Assembly (NCBI GenBank): GCA_024741835.1 | Contig: JAENRP010000147.1 | Location: 1 to 64,000 of the forward strand | From: Diplocarpon mali | Taxonomy: Eukaryota > Ascomycota > Leotiomycetes > Helotiales > Drepanopezizaceae | Reading direction: 5' to 3' | DNA length: 64,000 nt | In this document: positions 1-11,628 of the stretch, piece after piece | Layout: every line of letters begins with the position of its first letter | How positions within the stretch are numbered: position 1 is the stretch's first letter | The notes under the pieces: model-generated | What the model was told of the DNA's origin: nothing | Seen by the model: the letters and a program-made list of their open reading frames with translations, nothing else | Databases searched by the model: none | Program-made: the position numbers and the translations under genes

Positions 1-500
1 CTCTAGCTGTAAAGTGGAGAAAGCTCGTGTATTTGGTATATTATAAAGCTCTACCTCGGACTATAGAGAGCTCGTTTATAGCGTCTTATAAAGCCCCACC
101 TCTGGCTTTAAAGTGGAGAAAGCTCGTGTATTTGGTATATTATAAAACTCTACCTTCAATTATAAGTGGAGAAAGCTTATATATCTAGTGTGTCATTAAG
201 ACCTCTAGCTGTAAAGTGGAGAAAGCTCGTGTATTTGGTATATTATAAAGCTCTACCTCGGACTATAGAGAGCTCGTTTATAGCGTCTTATAAAGCCCCA
301 CCTCTGGCTATAAAGTGGAGAAAGCTCGTGTATTTGGTATATTATAAAACTCTACCTTTAATTATAAGTGGAGAAAGCTTACATATCTAGTGTGTCATTA
401 AGACCTCTAGCTGTAAAGTGGAGAAAGCTCGTGTATTTGGTATATTATAAAGCTCTACCTCGGACTAGAGAAAGCTCGTATATAGTGTATCACAAAGCTT
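1..500. repeat. Tandem 202-bp satellite built of two ~100-bp halves
   Basis: The block beginning with ctctagctgtaaagtgg at position 1 recurs at 203 and again at 405, so the period is 202 bp and about 2.5 copies are visible, the left edge being cut by the window. Each unit is itself a diverged dimer: a gtggagaaagctcgtg core followed by tataaagctctacct or tataaaactctacct appears twice per unit (second half from about 100), giving sub-units of about 99 and 103 bp. The short open frame across it is a by-product of the repeat. It resembles a subtelomeric or heterochromatic satellite, but no telomere repeat is visible. Confidence 0.9.
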
Positions 501-1666
501 TACTTCCGGGAGCAAAGATTCCTCGTGTCTCATAGAAAGCTCTGCCACGACGACCGTCCAGCCCTCTCTCCGACGGCGACCTGCTGTGAAGGGGGACTCG
601 AATCATGTGATTCGAGCGGTGCTATTCAGCCTCTGCTACTCGCGGGGGGGAAATCGAACCGCGCTGCGCAAACTGTGCTACTCACACCCGTGTCGACAAC
701 CGCATGGCCGCCGCCCACCTCCAACCCGCGACACCTGCCACCGGCAAAAGAGCGAGGGCCTCCTTTCGTAGGCGCCGGTCTCGTGCTTGGTCTGAGACAC
801 GTGATGCGATGCTCCGCCGACAGATCCTGCGACGGTCATGTCGAGACAGGCTCGGTGCATCAGCTTCCCCGCGTTGGAGGGGTATCGACCCCGCGCCCTG
901 CTCCCGCCATTGCCTGCGAGCTTCCGACGCTCGGGTATATCCTCAATCTGCATGTTTTCTCCTGATCAAGACCGCGCGAGAGGGTGCGGAGTGGTTGCGC
1001 TTTGTAGTTCTGCTGCCAGATGCCGTGACTACTCGCTTCCGGTCTGCCGGTCATGACGAATATAACGAGATATCACTTTACAGTTCTCGTGCGAGATACG
1101 ATGACTACTCGCTTCCGGTCTGCCGGTCATGGCGGATATAACGAGTTCTTGCAAGAAGCGGGAGCTCTCTCGCCATCACGTTGGTAGCCTCGGACCAAGT
1201 CGGTAGAACGTGCCTTGTCGGCTCAAGCAGAGTCCTGATCTTCTTCTGGTAACCGTCCTTCGTGCTCCGCATACTGTCGGGCTTACTCGTCTGTCAAGCC
1301 TCGGCAGGTAACGTGACAGATGCCGCCGCCGGATTGTGATCGGGCCTCGATCTGCTCTCCTCCATTGTTACCTGACGTATGGTATCCCTCCTCGAGACTG
1401 ACATGGCTTGCAGATGGGCTTGAGCTCCTCGACGTGACTGTAGGTAAGTGGCTTCTCTCAGCTGCAAATCAGCTACCATACATGCCCCCCATCCGCGGAC
1501 GACTGGAATCCGTTCAGAGCCTTGGGCTCACAGTATTTGGGAGATTTCCGGAATGCGCGCCGAGACGGTCAGTGTCCTGAACGCACCACGGTACTGAGTG
1601 ATGCGGAGGCGTGACGAACTCCCGCTATCCCCGCACGAGAGAGCATATTATCTCAGTGAGCCCGGT
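501..1666. other. Gene-free GC-rich stretch with a 76-bp partial duplication
   Basis: Short frames on both strands carry no recognisable family. The one clear structure is a direct repeat: tgactactcgcttccggtct starts at 1026 and again at 1102, and similarity extends roughly over 1005-1070 and 1081-1146. Part of the right side probably belongs to the 3' flank of the OTU gene. Confidence 0.5.
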
Positions 1667-4007
1667 CTACGTACACACCCATTCTCGGTCCTGCTGCAGC
1701 GAGGATTTGCTGTGGACGCCGTGTGACCTCCGCCCAGTCGCCGAGGGGGATTCGTTCCGGCAAGGAGTAGCCTTCTTTTCGACACGCGTCTTGGTTCCCA
1801 GACAATTTTGATTGCCGTTCCACGCAGCTCCCGGGGAAGGCTTGCGAGGGAGGGAGGCTGGCCTGGGTGGGAGGGTCGACGGCCGCGGCGGCCTCTTCTG
1901 CTCCCCGTTGGCGATAGAAGAAGCGCTCTTGGCGGGGAGGCCTCTAGATTGAGACAGTGGCTGGCTGCTGGCCGGGGAAGCGAGCGGGCGAGGGATGGGA
2001 CGAGAAGCTCGCGGGGGGGCGTTTGGCATCCGGGACTTGATCCCCAGAAGGTCCTTGCCCCGAGCAGCAGGTGTCGAGGGGATATTGGCTGACTTGGGAT
2101 TCAGCCTCGGGGCGCTCGAGCTCGCCCGCGGTAGCTGCGACGAGTGCTTCCTGGCAGACTTGAGGTTGTACTTGTTTGGTACAACCTCCTTGACCTTGTG
2201 CTGAACTGGAGCACTGAACGTCTCGGGCTCCGGGTGCTCCTCTATGGATGGCGCGTATTCGACGCCCGGCAAGATTATCTTTCGTCCTTCCGGACCTCGA
2301 ACGTATTCGTCCTCGGAGTCTCCATGCTCCGATGGAATTCTTGGTCTGAGACCCTTGACGAGTCTCCTCCTGGGAGCCACCGCTGGCTCGGGTAGCTTTG
2401 TCCGCTTTGAGGCCCTGTCCTTGGCCTCGGGTTCGTTGTCCCGGCAGCGCTTCTCGGACGTCCCCACGAGTTTGATGCTGTCGCGGCTCGAAACCTTTGG
2501 GGTGGCTGGCTTCGACGGATTTGCGGTCTTCGCCTCAACGCGTCGGCGCTTTTCTGCTGGGACGACAAGGTCGTCCGGAGTTCCAGCGAGACTCAGCTCG
2601 GATCTGCTGCGCTTCCGCAGATTCTGTATACTGCCCTCCTGGCTTGTCTCGGGTGAGCTGTTGCTAGCACCGGATGGGGGCCTCGCGAGCTCGGCATCCT
2701 TCTCGGCGCGGGGGACGGGGGCGTCTCCAAGAGACGCGGTGGTGCTGTTGGCCCGGTGGCCCTTGATTTCCGGCTCGAGCGAGCTCAAGGGCAGGCCGGT
2801 TTTGATGCTGCGCACAGAGGAATAGTGGTCCCAATTCTGCCGCGTTGTCAGTATTAAGCGAAGCAACGAAATAAGCGAAGAGTCTGTGTGCGAGAGAGAA
2901 AGAGCAGCAGTAGAGAAAAGCTGCCCTGAAAGAACAAAGTCATGAAGCCATCAGTAGGGACGATACCATGTAGTCGCTGGACCAGACCCACAGCCCACAG
3001 GCACAGAGCCTCTGGAGAAAACAGGTGCAGAAGGTAGTACTTACGTGGCGAGCAATATGAAGCATGCGGCAGCTGGGCGCGCCGGCTCGCTCGTCGGCCA
3101 TGATCACCCTGCTTATATTCTTCTGGTGGACCGTGACGTCCATGTTATAGGCCTTGGCAAAGGCCGCGAGTTGAGGGTGGTCAAGCCACTCGCCAGGCCG
3201 GGAGAGCTTGAGCAGGTGTTGATCGAAGTTCAACACGGGGGCCACGGCAATAGTCGCGGCCATTTTCCGGCTGCTCCTGACGGGATTTGCACGGGGCTCA
3301 GGTAAGCAGAAGACCTCGTAGTCACGCTTGTTTCTCCGCATCTCCTCGATGATCTTGGCGCGGATCTCGAGGTGGTGAGTCTGGTCGCCGTATATTTGAT
3401 CGGAGAGTGACCGAGGTTGGCAGTTGCCTGCAAACGGAACAGTCAGTAGTCTATTCTCAAAATTCAAAGCGAATCCGAGATGGTGCGTGGCAAACTCGAA
3501 CTAATCGAGACAAGAAAGCATACAATCGACATGTACTCGGAAGGGGTTGGGGGTCGCTTCTCGTAAGGTAACACGGGGAATGAGATCGAGGAGGGAGGGC
3601 ACATGACGAGCGCGTTTGGAAGATGAAGCAGGATAGAAATAATAAATTGCGTCGTTCCTGCGCGGCGGAGAGGACTGAGAGGAGGAGGTATTGCGGACGC
3701 GGCAAAGACGCGTATACCGAGTGACTTGGGGAAGACAGGAAGGAAGACATGATAGGGAAAGGCATCGAGACTGTGGGCGAGGAGCAGGAGGAAGGGCCGG
3801 AGGAGCCCCGCAGCGCGGAGTGTAAGTAAACAAAAGACTTTCAGAGACGCAGCGTGGATGTGAGACGGGATCGGAAGACGGGGAGGTGCAGGAGATGAAT
3901 GGGAAACTCGAGGAGTGTGGGCACGTACCGTCGCCGATGATGTCGTGGGTCTTGAGGCCCAGAGCTTGGAGTTGGGGGAATTCGGGGTCTGTGTGACCGC
4001 GAGCCAT
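1667..4007 (-). CDS. OTU-domain cysteine protease (deubiquitinase-like), 543 aa
   Basis: Minus strand, three exons: 4007-3929, 3427-3045 and 2836-1667, with gtacgt and gtaagt donors and cag acceptors; phases join exactly. Exon 1 ends inside the catalytic loop, so splicing creates GDGNC (D26, C29), followed by RSLSDQIYGD, the OTU signature. The next junction brings in WDHYSSVR, whose His158 is the expected catalytic histidine. The OTU domain covers about residues 22-162. The remaining ~380 residues are basic, Pro/Ser-rich and look disordered. OTU enzymes cleave ubiquitin chains; the layout is closest to OTUD3-type proteins. The residues after the catalytic Cys read QPR where LFR is usual, which may change substrate preference. 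The start MARGHTDPEF was chosen because it lies just before the domain. The promoter is shared across 1 kb with the divergent oxidase gene. Confidence 0.85.
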
Positions 4008-5063
4008 TGCGGGCGACTGAGTGCGGACTGCGAGCGTGTGAGGACGAGTGAGTGAGGATGAAGTGAGTCGTTGGAAGCGGGTGGTGTTCTTCGGATAGAG
4101 TGAGGCACGTGGTTGTGGCTGCGGTATGATGATCGGGCGACAGAAGCTATCGAAGCTGCGTAGGACGCCGATAGAATTTGGTGATGGACTTGTGCTGTAC
4201 TGCGTTGCGTTGCGTCGTATCGTGGTGGGAGCAGGTCGGGTGTAGTGCTGAAGAAATGCGGAGGCTTTCCAAGAACTATTGTCGCCGGAAAGGATTGTGT
4301 GCAGATGAAATCTCCACGAGAATATCATCCAGTCCTCTAGCGCCTCGATCGCGGGCTCGCGCTAGTAGGTGAAGCTCACGATACCTCCGGTCCACGTCTG
4401 TTTACTCCAGATCGAGCTAATCCAGTTCGGTGCGCCAAGGCTCGCCAATTTCGAGACCTCTTATCGATAAGGCAGCCAACTGAGCGAAGCCCCTGAGCGT
4501 GCAAGAAGAGATTTGGGTACAGCAATGCATGTGGATATCCTGTTCAGTTCAGGTGTTATGGCTGACCTCTCCGCGGATGTTGGAGCTGGCAAGGATGGAT
4601 CTCCGGGTGCTCGTTGAGCCTCGTCTGGCGGCGGCGACGGTGCACCCGCCTGACATACCACAGGCACCGTCGGAGCTACCCCACCCGTTGGTCGATAGGC
4701 GCGTCTCTACCCTTACCTGCGCGTAGGTTTGCAGAGGTAGCGAATTCGAATATTTTTCTTCTCAGGGGGAGAACCTCGAACCCATTGAATTCTGATAATG
4801 TGCTGGGCGTTCGTGAGCGGAGCCGTGTGTCGTGTGTCGCGGTGCCCGCCAATCAAAACCCCGCGCCGAACGACGAATCGTCGACGACGACGGCTCACTC
4901 GGGTCTTCCGACAAGAGTGGGGACTAGACAACCACCCGAGGGCAACATAGCACAGGCGGAGTATATAAACAAAGCAGGCACTTGAGCTGGGAACGCCTTC
5001 AATCGAGCTCCTCCCTCTCTTTGTACCCCTTGGATCCCGTCGCAAACCCAAGCCCTCGCAAGC
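4008..5063. promoter_or_regulatory. Divergent intergenic region between OTU and D-amino-acid oxidase genes
   Basis: About 1.06 kb separates the start codons of the two divergent genes. It must hold both promoters and 5' untranslated regions. A TATA-like gtatataaac lies around 4961-4970, about 100 bp before the oxidase start. Open frames here overlap on both strands and match no family. Confidence 0.4.
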
Positions 5064-6299
5064 ATGCCAAACATCGTTGTCGTTGGGTTTGTACGCCTCC
5101 GTCCCATGACCTGCACCTCACTGATCCCGCCAAAGTGCTGGAGTCTCCGGTCTCACAACTGCTCTCCTGCTGTCCAAGAAAGGACACAACGTGACCATCA
5201 TAGCGAAGCACATGCCAGGGGATTCTGATATCGAGTATACCTCCCCGTGGGCAGGGGCAAACTATCTCCCGTTCGTCGAGCCGATGTATCCCCCCATCTC
5301 GTCACGTGCATCAACTCATGGAATCCAGAGTCTCCCCCAAGGACGATAATCGCTGGGAGCGAAGCACGTGGCCCGAACTAGCCCGTCTCGCCCAACATGT
5401 CCCCGAAGCGGGCATCCATTTCCAGGGCAATTCCCTCCTTTCTCCCCACTGACAAAGCGACAAGTCCTCCTCTCTGACACCCAGCAGATGCCATAGTCTA
5501 CAACCGCCGCAAAGACGCCCAAGCTACCACGGGTCGGTGGTTCAACGAGCTCCTGTCTACCACTCCCTGGTTCGCATCGGTAGTCCCCAACTTCCGCGTG
5601 CTCGAGAAGTCCGAGATCCCCCCATCCGCAGACTCCGGGACCGTCTTCACATCCGTGTGCATCAACACGGCCATCTACCTCCCCTACCTCGTCTCCCAAT
5701 GCCTCGCCAACGGCGCGACGCTCCAGCGGGCTGTCATCTCGCACATCAACGAAGCCGCGGTCCTGCACTCCACCGGCAGGGCAGACGTGGTGGTCAACTG
5801 CACCGGCCTGCTCGCGTGCAGACTCGGCGGCGTCATGGACAAGGCCGTGATGCCCGTCCGCGGTCAGATCGTCGTCGTGCGTAACAGCCCTGGCGCCATG
5901 TTTACCGTGTCCGGGACCGACGACGGGGATGATGAGGTCTCGTACATCATGCAGCGTGCGGCAGGTGGCGGCACCATCCTCGGCGGCACGTATCAGAAGG
6001 GGAGTTGGGATTCGCAGGTCGACCCCAACCAGGCGATACGCATCATGAAGAGGGCAGTTGAGATGTGTCCGCGGTTGACGGGTGGCAAGGGCATTGAGGC
6101 GCTGAGCGTGGTGAGGCATGGGGTCGGATTGAGGCCGTTGAGGACCACGGGCGTGAGGATTGAAAAGGAGAAGGTTGATGGGCAGTGGGTCGTTCATAAC
6201 TACGGCCACGGGGGCTGGGGATATCAGGGGAGCTATGGGTGTTCCGAGGGGGCGGTCGAGTTGGTTGAAGAGGTTCTGGCGAGCCGGGCGAAGCTGTGA
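5064..6299 (+). CDS. D-amino-acid oxidase (FAD-dependent), peroxisomal, 355 aa
   Basis: Four exons: 5064-5086, 5136-5270, 5329-5426 and 5488-6299; all phases close. Exon 1 and 2 together give MPNIVVVGAGVSGL, the N-terminal FAD-binding GxGxxG motif. Further on are YTSPWAGANYLP, PEAGIHFQ, VGLRPLR (Arg about 301, the expected substrate-carboxylate ligand) and HNYGHGGWGYQGSYG (about 322-336), the DAAO family signature near the FAD. The protein ends in AKL, a PTS1 peroxisomal signal. Such enzymes deaminate neutral D-amino acids to keto acids, ammonia and peroxide. The third intron (5427-5487) starts with GC rather than GT: cutting there is the only way to keep GIHFQ joined to DAIVYNRR. Its acceptor cagcag is a tandem NAG pair that could add one codon. 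Length is normal for the family. Confidence 0.93.
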
Positions 6300-6564
6300 G
6301 GGTGCTGCGGATATGATTCCGATGTACAGTATAGATATCCACGCGCGTGGACGGCCTCGACAGTGCGTTAGGGGGCAAGCATGGAATATGCGATACACAG
6401 ATATTAGAGACTTGAAATCATGTTTGAGTGCACGGTTTACTCGTATATTGCAGGGGCTTTTGGGCTTCTCGGAACAGGACCAAGAGCGCTGAGCAACGAG
6501 GGGGCTGGATTCGACCTTCATGGTCTTGAGGGTGATCAGAACATGCTCGTAGAGGCAGAGCGAG

Positions 6565-6598
<34 letters not shown>

Positions 6599-9500
6599 AC
6601 CCCCTCCCCCCTGAACCTAATATCCCATAGAGCAGGCCCAAGGAACAAGCAATAGTGTTACTTTATTTAGCCTTCAATGCAAACATCCAACTTAGTTCAC
6701 AGCGTATCTTCCACGCATGGAAATATCAACATGCTCAAGCTACCCCTAGATAGCCCCGCCCCAAGCCCTCCGAACTCTCCCCCCGGCTATACTCCAGGAG
6801 CGACGGTCCTGGACTATCTGCAACTCGATATCCAAACGACGAGGACAAGAGCGTCTGGGAACCAGAAGAAGGCACTAACGTTAGCCTTGCGCTGTATTCT
6901 GTTCGGGAATCGCCCTCTATGGGTACCAGTCTATGCTGTACTGTCTCTCGCTAGGTGTTATCCATGACGTGACCTCCTCCCACCTCTTGTATCTTGGGTA
7001 TGTAGAAATTTGTGAGATCAGGTTCTCCTGGGAGATAACCAGTGCTGGCGTGGAATGGATACTCTTAGCGAACTTGGATGAGGGGCCTTTAGCTAACTGC
7101 TCGCTGGGTACAGGCAGAGGTGGCGCGGATAGCTCAGCGATAGATAAAGGGGAGATATGAATAGGTTCATGAATAGGTTCATGAATAGGATATGTGGTGT
7201 GCTAGATCTGAAGTTTAGATGATGCGCGCTGGTTTGTTCTAGTCAGCGTGCTCTGAGGCTACCTTGCACCTACGCGCTCTTAGCTCTTAGCTCTGTCCCC
7301 CTACGCTCCTGAAGATACACTCCTACATTGTGCGAAAAAGCACTACTCCATCCACGACCGAAACTAACACCATATCGACGTGGGGTTGGCTCCAGGGGGC
7401 TGATAGTTGAGTGAATCTCCTTTCGCGTAATGTTTTGTTGAGCCAGCGACTCAACCTCACCAGGCGCGAATCCCAATCCCTTCTCACATTCACAGATCAC
7501 GAGTTACGAACCTGTCAAATCAACTCAACCCTCATCTTCCAAGCGCATAGCAGGGTATAAAAACTAGGCCATCCTCCAGAGTGAGGAGCCTCAGCGGATA
7601 AGTACATCCTAGCAAAGACAATGGAGGGAGGCTTGCTGTTGGGTTACTTGTTTTCTTGAAGGTATGGAAAGTTTTACAAGACAGGGGGCTTTTGTAGCAT
7701 GTGCCGCGTCAGCGAGGCGTTGATTCTTGCTACTGGTGTGTTGAGGTAGTACGGGTGAAGGATTACATGTTGTCAGGTGAAAATATGCTCTCAGTTCCTT
7801 TTCTTTTTCTTTTTTGGGTCCATATGGAAGGAGAGTTTGCTGGAGAGTTTGGCTCGGAAAGCAGTCCTTTGTATTGTGTCAGTAGCTTTGAGCAACGAAC
7901 CGTATTGCAAATTATCTCCGTCTATAGAATAGAACAAGAGTTAATCCAGTCAAGAGATCGGTCATGGAGTTTAGTCCCAGAATAGCGATCAAGTATGGCC
8001 AGCATTTTAGAGTCGCTCGCTGCATGCTTGTGTATTTGATTCTCAACTCGAAAAGCTCCTATAAGGTTATCAAAGCTTCGTTCATGCAGTAGATAGAGAT
8101 AGTCATCTACATAATCTTGAGGAGCTTTAACACGTCTGATACCCGCTGCTTGGATGTTTCGAGTGGAGTTGTGGAGGCGCTGTTGCACTACACAGGCGTT
8201 GCTTTAGAGGTAATGCCTCTGTGCATCTGCTGCGTTGCTACAGCTTGTACAGAGCGTGATGATATTATCATTATTCTCGACATTTGTGGTATCCAGTATC
8301 TTGATACTTTGAATAGTTCGCCTTGAGAAATTTCAAGTTGTTGGCTACCTCACGGTTCAGCCACATGTAAGAACATGGGCATTACAGGAGCTTTTTTCAA
8401 GTCGACTCGCTTATTTTGAATAGCTCTTGGATTTGCAGTATCCTATTTGCCGCAGGATAAATAAACACTACTAGTGCATATTCAAAGGGAGTTGGTTTAA
8501 AATGAGCTGATAAGATTAGATATCCCTTCAGATGGTTTTTCTCTAGCCTGCGATAGAAAATCATGCCACCCTGCTTTGTCACACACACATTCGTGGCGCT
8601 GCGTATTCCCGAATTCCTAGTGACTTATCCTTGGAGCTTGAATCACCAGTTCTGCTTTACCAGACCAGACTCCAGCATTCTTTAATCACAGTAGTCAGAG
8701 ATTTTGAGTAAACAAGCAAGTAAAAATACAGATTAGTGCCCTCAAGCCCAGTATCATTCTGCTCTCTACTTCGCGCTCTGTAAGAAGTTGTGCTAAGCCC
8801 AGTGATGGCTATGATAAACCAATACCTCGCCCTCATTGCGTCCTTCTCTCGAGTGACAAGCAGCAATCTGCGCCAACTACGCAAGTATAGAGTGTCGGTT
8901 TTCCAGAGGCTGTTTTTGCAACTGACCCAAGTCATAAACACTAGCGCATCAAAAGAGACTAGCTCATACAAGACCCTCAGTAGGTGAAGTGCTGCAAAGC
9001 CAAAAAGCATTAGGAAGCGCAGGACTTACATAATTACACAGAAAGCAACGATTGTTTAACAAAGAAGGAAAGGGGAAAGAAGAGGAGGCGATACAAGTTT
9101 GAGCGCACCAAAGATATCAAAGCTATTATTCATCTAAAAATTACTAATACAAGAAGGAATTATCATCCGCACAGTAGTTTCTACAGCGCTTTTGGGAAAA
9201 GAAGAATAAACAAGCCTCTTGATTCAGAGCGTGGACTTAACATCGCGTGCAGGAAGTGCATGTATAGCACCTCACAACACCACTCGAACCCTAGTCTGAC
9301 CTGCCCCTGATATTACAATATCACTGGAAGGTTATCAGCACCATCTAGGAGTGCTTACGATAGGTAGCACTCTTCTGGCACTGGAAAAATGAATCATTCT
9401 CCATGCTATTTATTGATATCACTCTTGTTCTTACATTACAGGAAAGCCATTTATTTGGTTCTCTTTTTTCTACCTCAGTCACAGTCCATACCAATGGCTT

Positions 9501-9931
9501 TTATAGAAAAAAATTAACCTTGGCCCGCAATCTCTGCAAGAGAGTATTTACATCCGGAACTTCTTGCCCTAGCAGAGAAGAGAATTTATCGCAGCTCCCT
9601 TGCTTTCTGACATAACAACTGATTCAGTAGATCGTCTATCATGTATTCCTAAGACGTGTAAAGGATAGAGAATAGGAAAAGGAGGCCTTCATTGTAGTTG
9701 GAACGCACTGGCTGGTCATGATAAATAAACGGGATAAGTCGAAGAGTTCCCAGCAATTTATCCCTGCATCCTCGCTTAGTTAGTTCTAAGGGTCGTGTAG
9801 GCCCACAAACCCTGTGTCACGTTTAAACATAAAAAACTTTACTCGCAATTCTCATTACATTCCTCTCAATAAGCCAAGGAGTAAAAGTATCTAATTATAT
9901 AGGGGGAGAATGAAGGCTTGCTTAAGACTGC
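6300..9931. other. Long gene-poor stretch with GA microsatellite
   Basis: Holds a (GA)n tract at about 6570-6596 in the oxidase 3' flank, then AT-richer sequence. Frames at 6677-6967 (plus), 7922-8188 (minus) and 8657-9010 (minus) have no family match that I recognise; they could be decayed mobile-element pieces but nothing in them proves it. Confidence 0.4.
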
Positions 9932-9937
9932 AAAAAA
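9932..9937 (-). terminator. RNA polymerase III terminator of tRNA-Val
   Basis: A run of six T on the minus strand begins two bases after the discriminator base of the tRNA, the usual Pol III stop signal. Confidence 0.85.
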
Positions 9938-9939
9938 CA

Positions 9940-10035
9940 TGATCAGGCTGGGGCTCGATCCCAGGACCTTCTCGGCGCCGTGTGAACAGCTATAGACTGT
10001 TAACGAGATGTGATAACCAACTACACCACCCGACC
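9940..10035 (-). tRNA. tRNA-Val (anticodon AAC) with a ~22-nt intron
   Basis: On the minus strand ggtcggg pairs with cctgatc over all seven acceptor positions (two G-U pairs), followed by discriminator A. The D arm contains tggtgtagttgg, matching the A box. Anticodon stem tctcg pairs with cgaga; the loop reads ttaaca, giving anticodon AAC. A 22-nt insert follows position 37, the canonical intron site. The T arm is ctggg-atcgagc-cccag; position 54 is A instead of T, one mismatch to the B box. Removing the intron leaves 74 nt. Confidence 0.92.
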
Positions 10036-11628
10036 ATGCCACTTCGGTCGTAAATTCAATATCTATACCTTCCCAATTCTCAAATCCATCCAGACAGAAG
10101 CAGGAAGCCTTCGACCGCACAACCGCAATAATACAAGCTACTCAAACATCCACAGGCGAACCCATAACTCCATCAGCGAAATAAAAACAGAGGGGACATT
10201 TCATCGGCAACAGAAAATGACAGCAAGGAGTTCTACAACACATACAGATCCACGACGCGCGCTCCCCTGCTCTCGAATTATTCCCCGCGCCTCCCGCCGC
10301 GGACTTCTTTTCTTCCATCTGCCTCGTATATACACAGTCATCCATGGAAGAGGGAAATACTCAAAAAACCAATACGGCCTGTTTTCCTTTCCTCCCTACC
10401 TCTCTCGCGCACGATTCTTTTCGGAGAATGTACGCGTCCCTTATCCATACACACGTGAAAGCCCCCGGGCCGAGTCAGATACCCAAGGTATGCACTGGCG
10501 CACCGCCTCTACCCCGTACAGCATCAAGCTGAATTTATTTTGTACACCTACCTACCTACCTACCTGCCTACCAGCTTACCGTTCCCCGCATCTCCCCCTC
10601 TCGTTCCGGCCTATCGCTGTCGACGAGAGGAAAAGGGTCTCGGTGTGTTTGGGCTCGTGGTAGCAAAGGAGAAGGAAAAGCAGGGTCGTTATTATTCCTC
10701 CTAGGTGCGCATGGTAAGGGAGGGGTGAGGTGAATAGGCAAGGTACGGAGGTACCAAGAAGGGGGATGGCTTGCGTCTAATGTGGCTACGAAGCTACCAA
10801 GGCATGTGCTACGAATCACTGCACGAGATTACTTGAGCGATGAACAAGTGTAAACACCATGAAGATTGTACCATCCCATCTTATCCACATATCCCCAGCG
10901 CCTTTCGAGATTAGTAGCTAAATACTCCATAAGCCACTCCGCTAATTTACAACAGATACTGTATGCAAGCCCAGTCCATGAAAAAAACAGGTCGTAACTT
11001 AGGCACGTTACAAAAGCAAAACAAAACAAAGCCTTTTCGTTTCATTCGTCCTTCTTGCACCTTCCCTTTGATTCCCTTTTACATTGATGGTCTGGATTCC
11101 CAGGACCAGAGCTGGGAATGAGAAAGCCGACTGGCTGGCCTTTTGATGTCCCCCATCCCCGTGCTCCTATTCCAACCCAACCGCACTCCAATTACATTAC
11201 GGTGTAGTAATAAAATCAGAACATCGGAAGGAAAAATATGTGAGCCGGTAGGGAGTCGACTGGATGCGGTATTGGGGAGATAAAAGGAATCGCTTCGTGA
11301 GGTGAGTCAGATCATTATCGCTGTCGGACGCTGTCGGGACGCTGGTGGGGGGATGGGGGATATCTGACGAGTGAGGCTGATGTGGACTTTCCAGACACGA
11401 GAAAAGACGGAGACGAAGCGGTGGTGTTGTAGACGGCTGTAACAGGAAAGTGCCGGAACGAGTGACTAGGACTATTTAAGGAAAAGGGGTCGAATCGAGG
11501 GACTGGATCCGTAGGTCCAAGGAAATTTGAAAGTGAGCGTGGGCTGACGGTGTAAGGAAAAAGAATGAAGGAGTGTCGTGCTTATCTCTGTCGTCTCGTG
11601 CCGGTAGGTCGCAGTATCTGTCGTCTCG
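10036..11628. other. Intergenic, with a CCTA tetranucleotide tract
   Basis: A (CTAC)n run lies near 10546-10572. The plus-strand frame across 10010-10663 overlaps the tRNA and is not credible. The right part (about 10.8-11.6 kb) is presumably 3' flank of the next gene. No other feature seen. Confidence 0.4.

Noticed and set aside
1..500. Telomere or rDNA spacer
   Set aside because: No TTAGGG-type repeat or rRNA sequence is present next to the satellite.
3464..4328. Long minus-strand frames upstream of and across OTU intron 1
   Set aside because: They overlap the intron and leader of the spliced OTU gene and have no family resemblance; the conserved GDGNC junction fixes the correct model.
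5316..6641. 441-aa minus-strand frame over the oxidase gene
   Set aside because: It is the mirror of the well-supported D-amino-acid oxidase and includes low-complexity LSLSLSL from the GA microsatellite.
7922..9010. Retrotransposon remnants on the minus strand
   Set aside because: A YVDD-like string occurs in 7922-8188, but no other reverse-transcriptase, integrase or LTR feature supports it.
10010..10663. 217-aa plus-strand frame
   Set aside because: Starts inside the tRNA gene and is composed of low-complexity proline/serine sequence.
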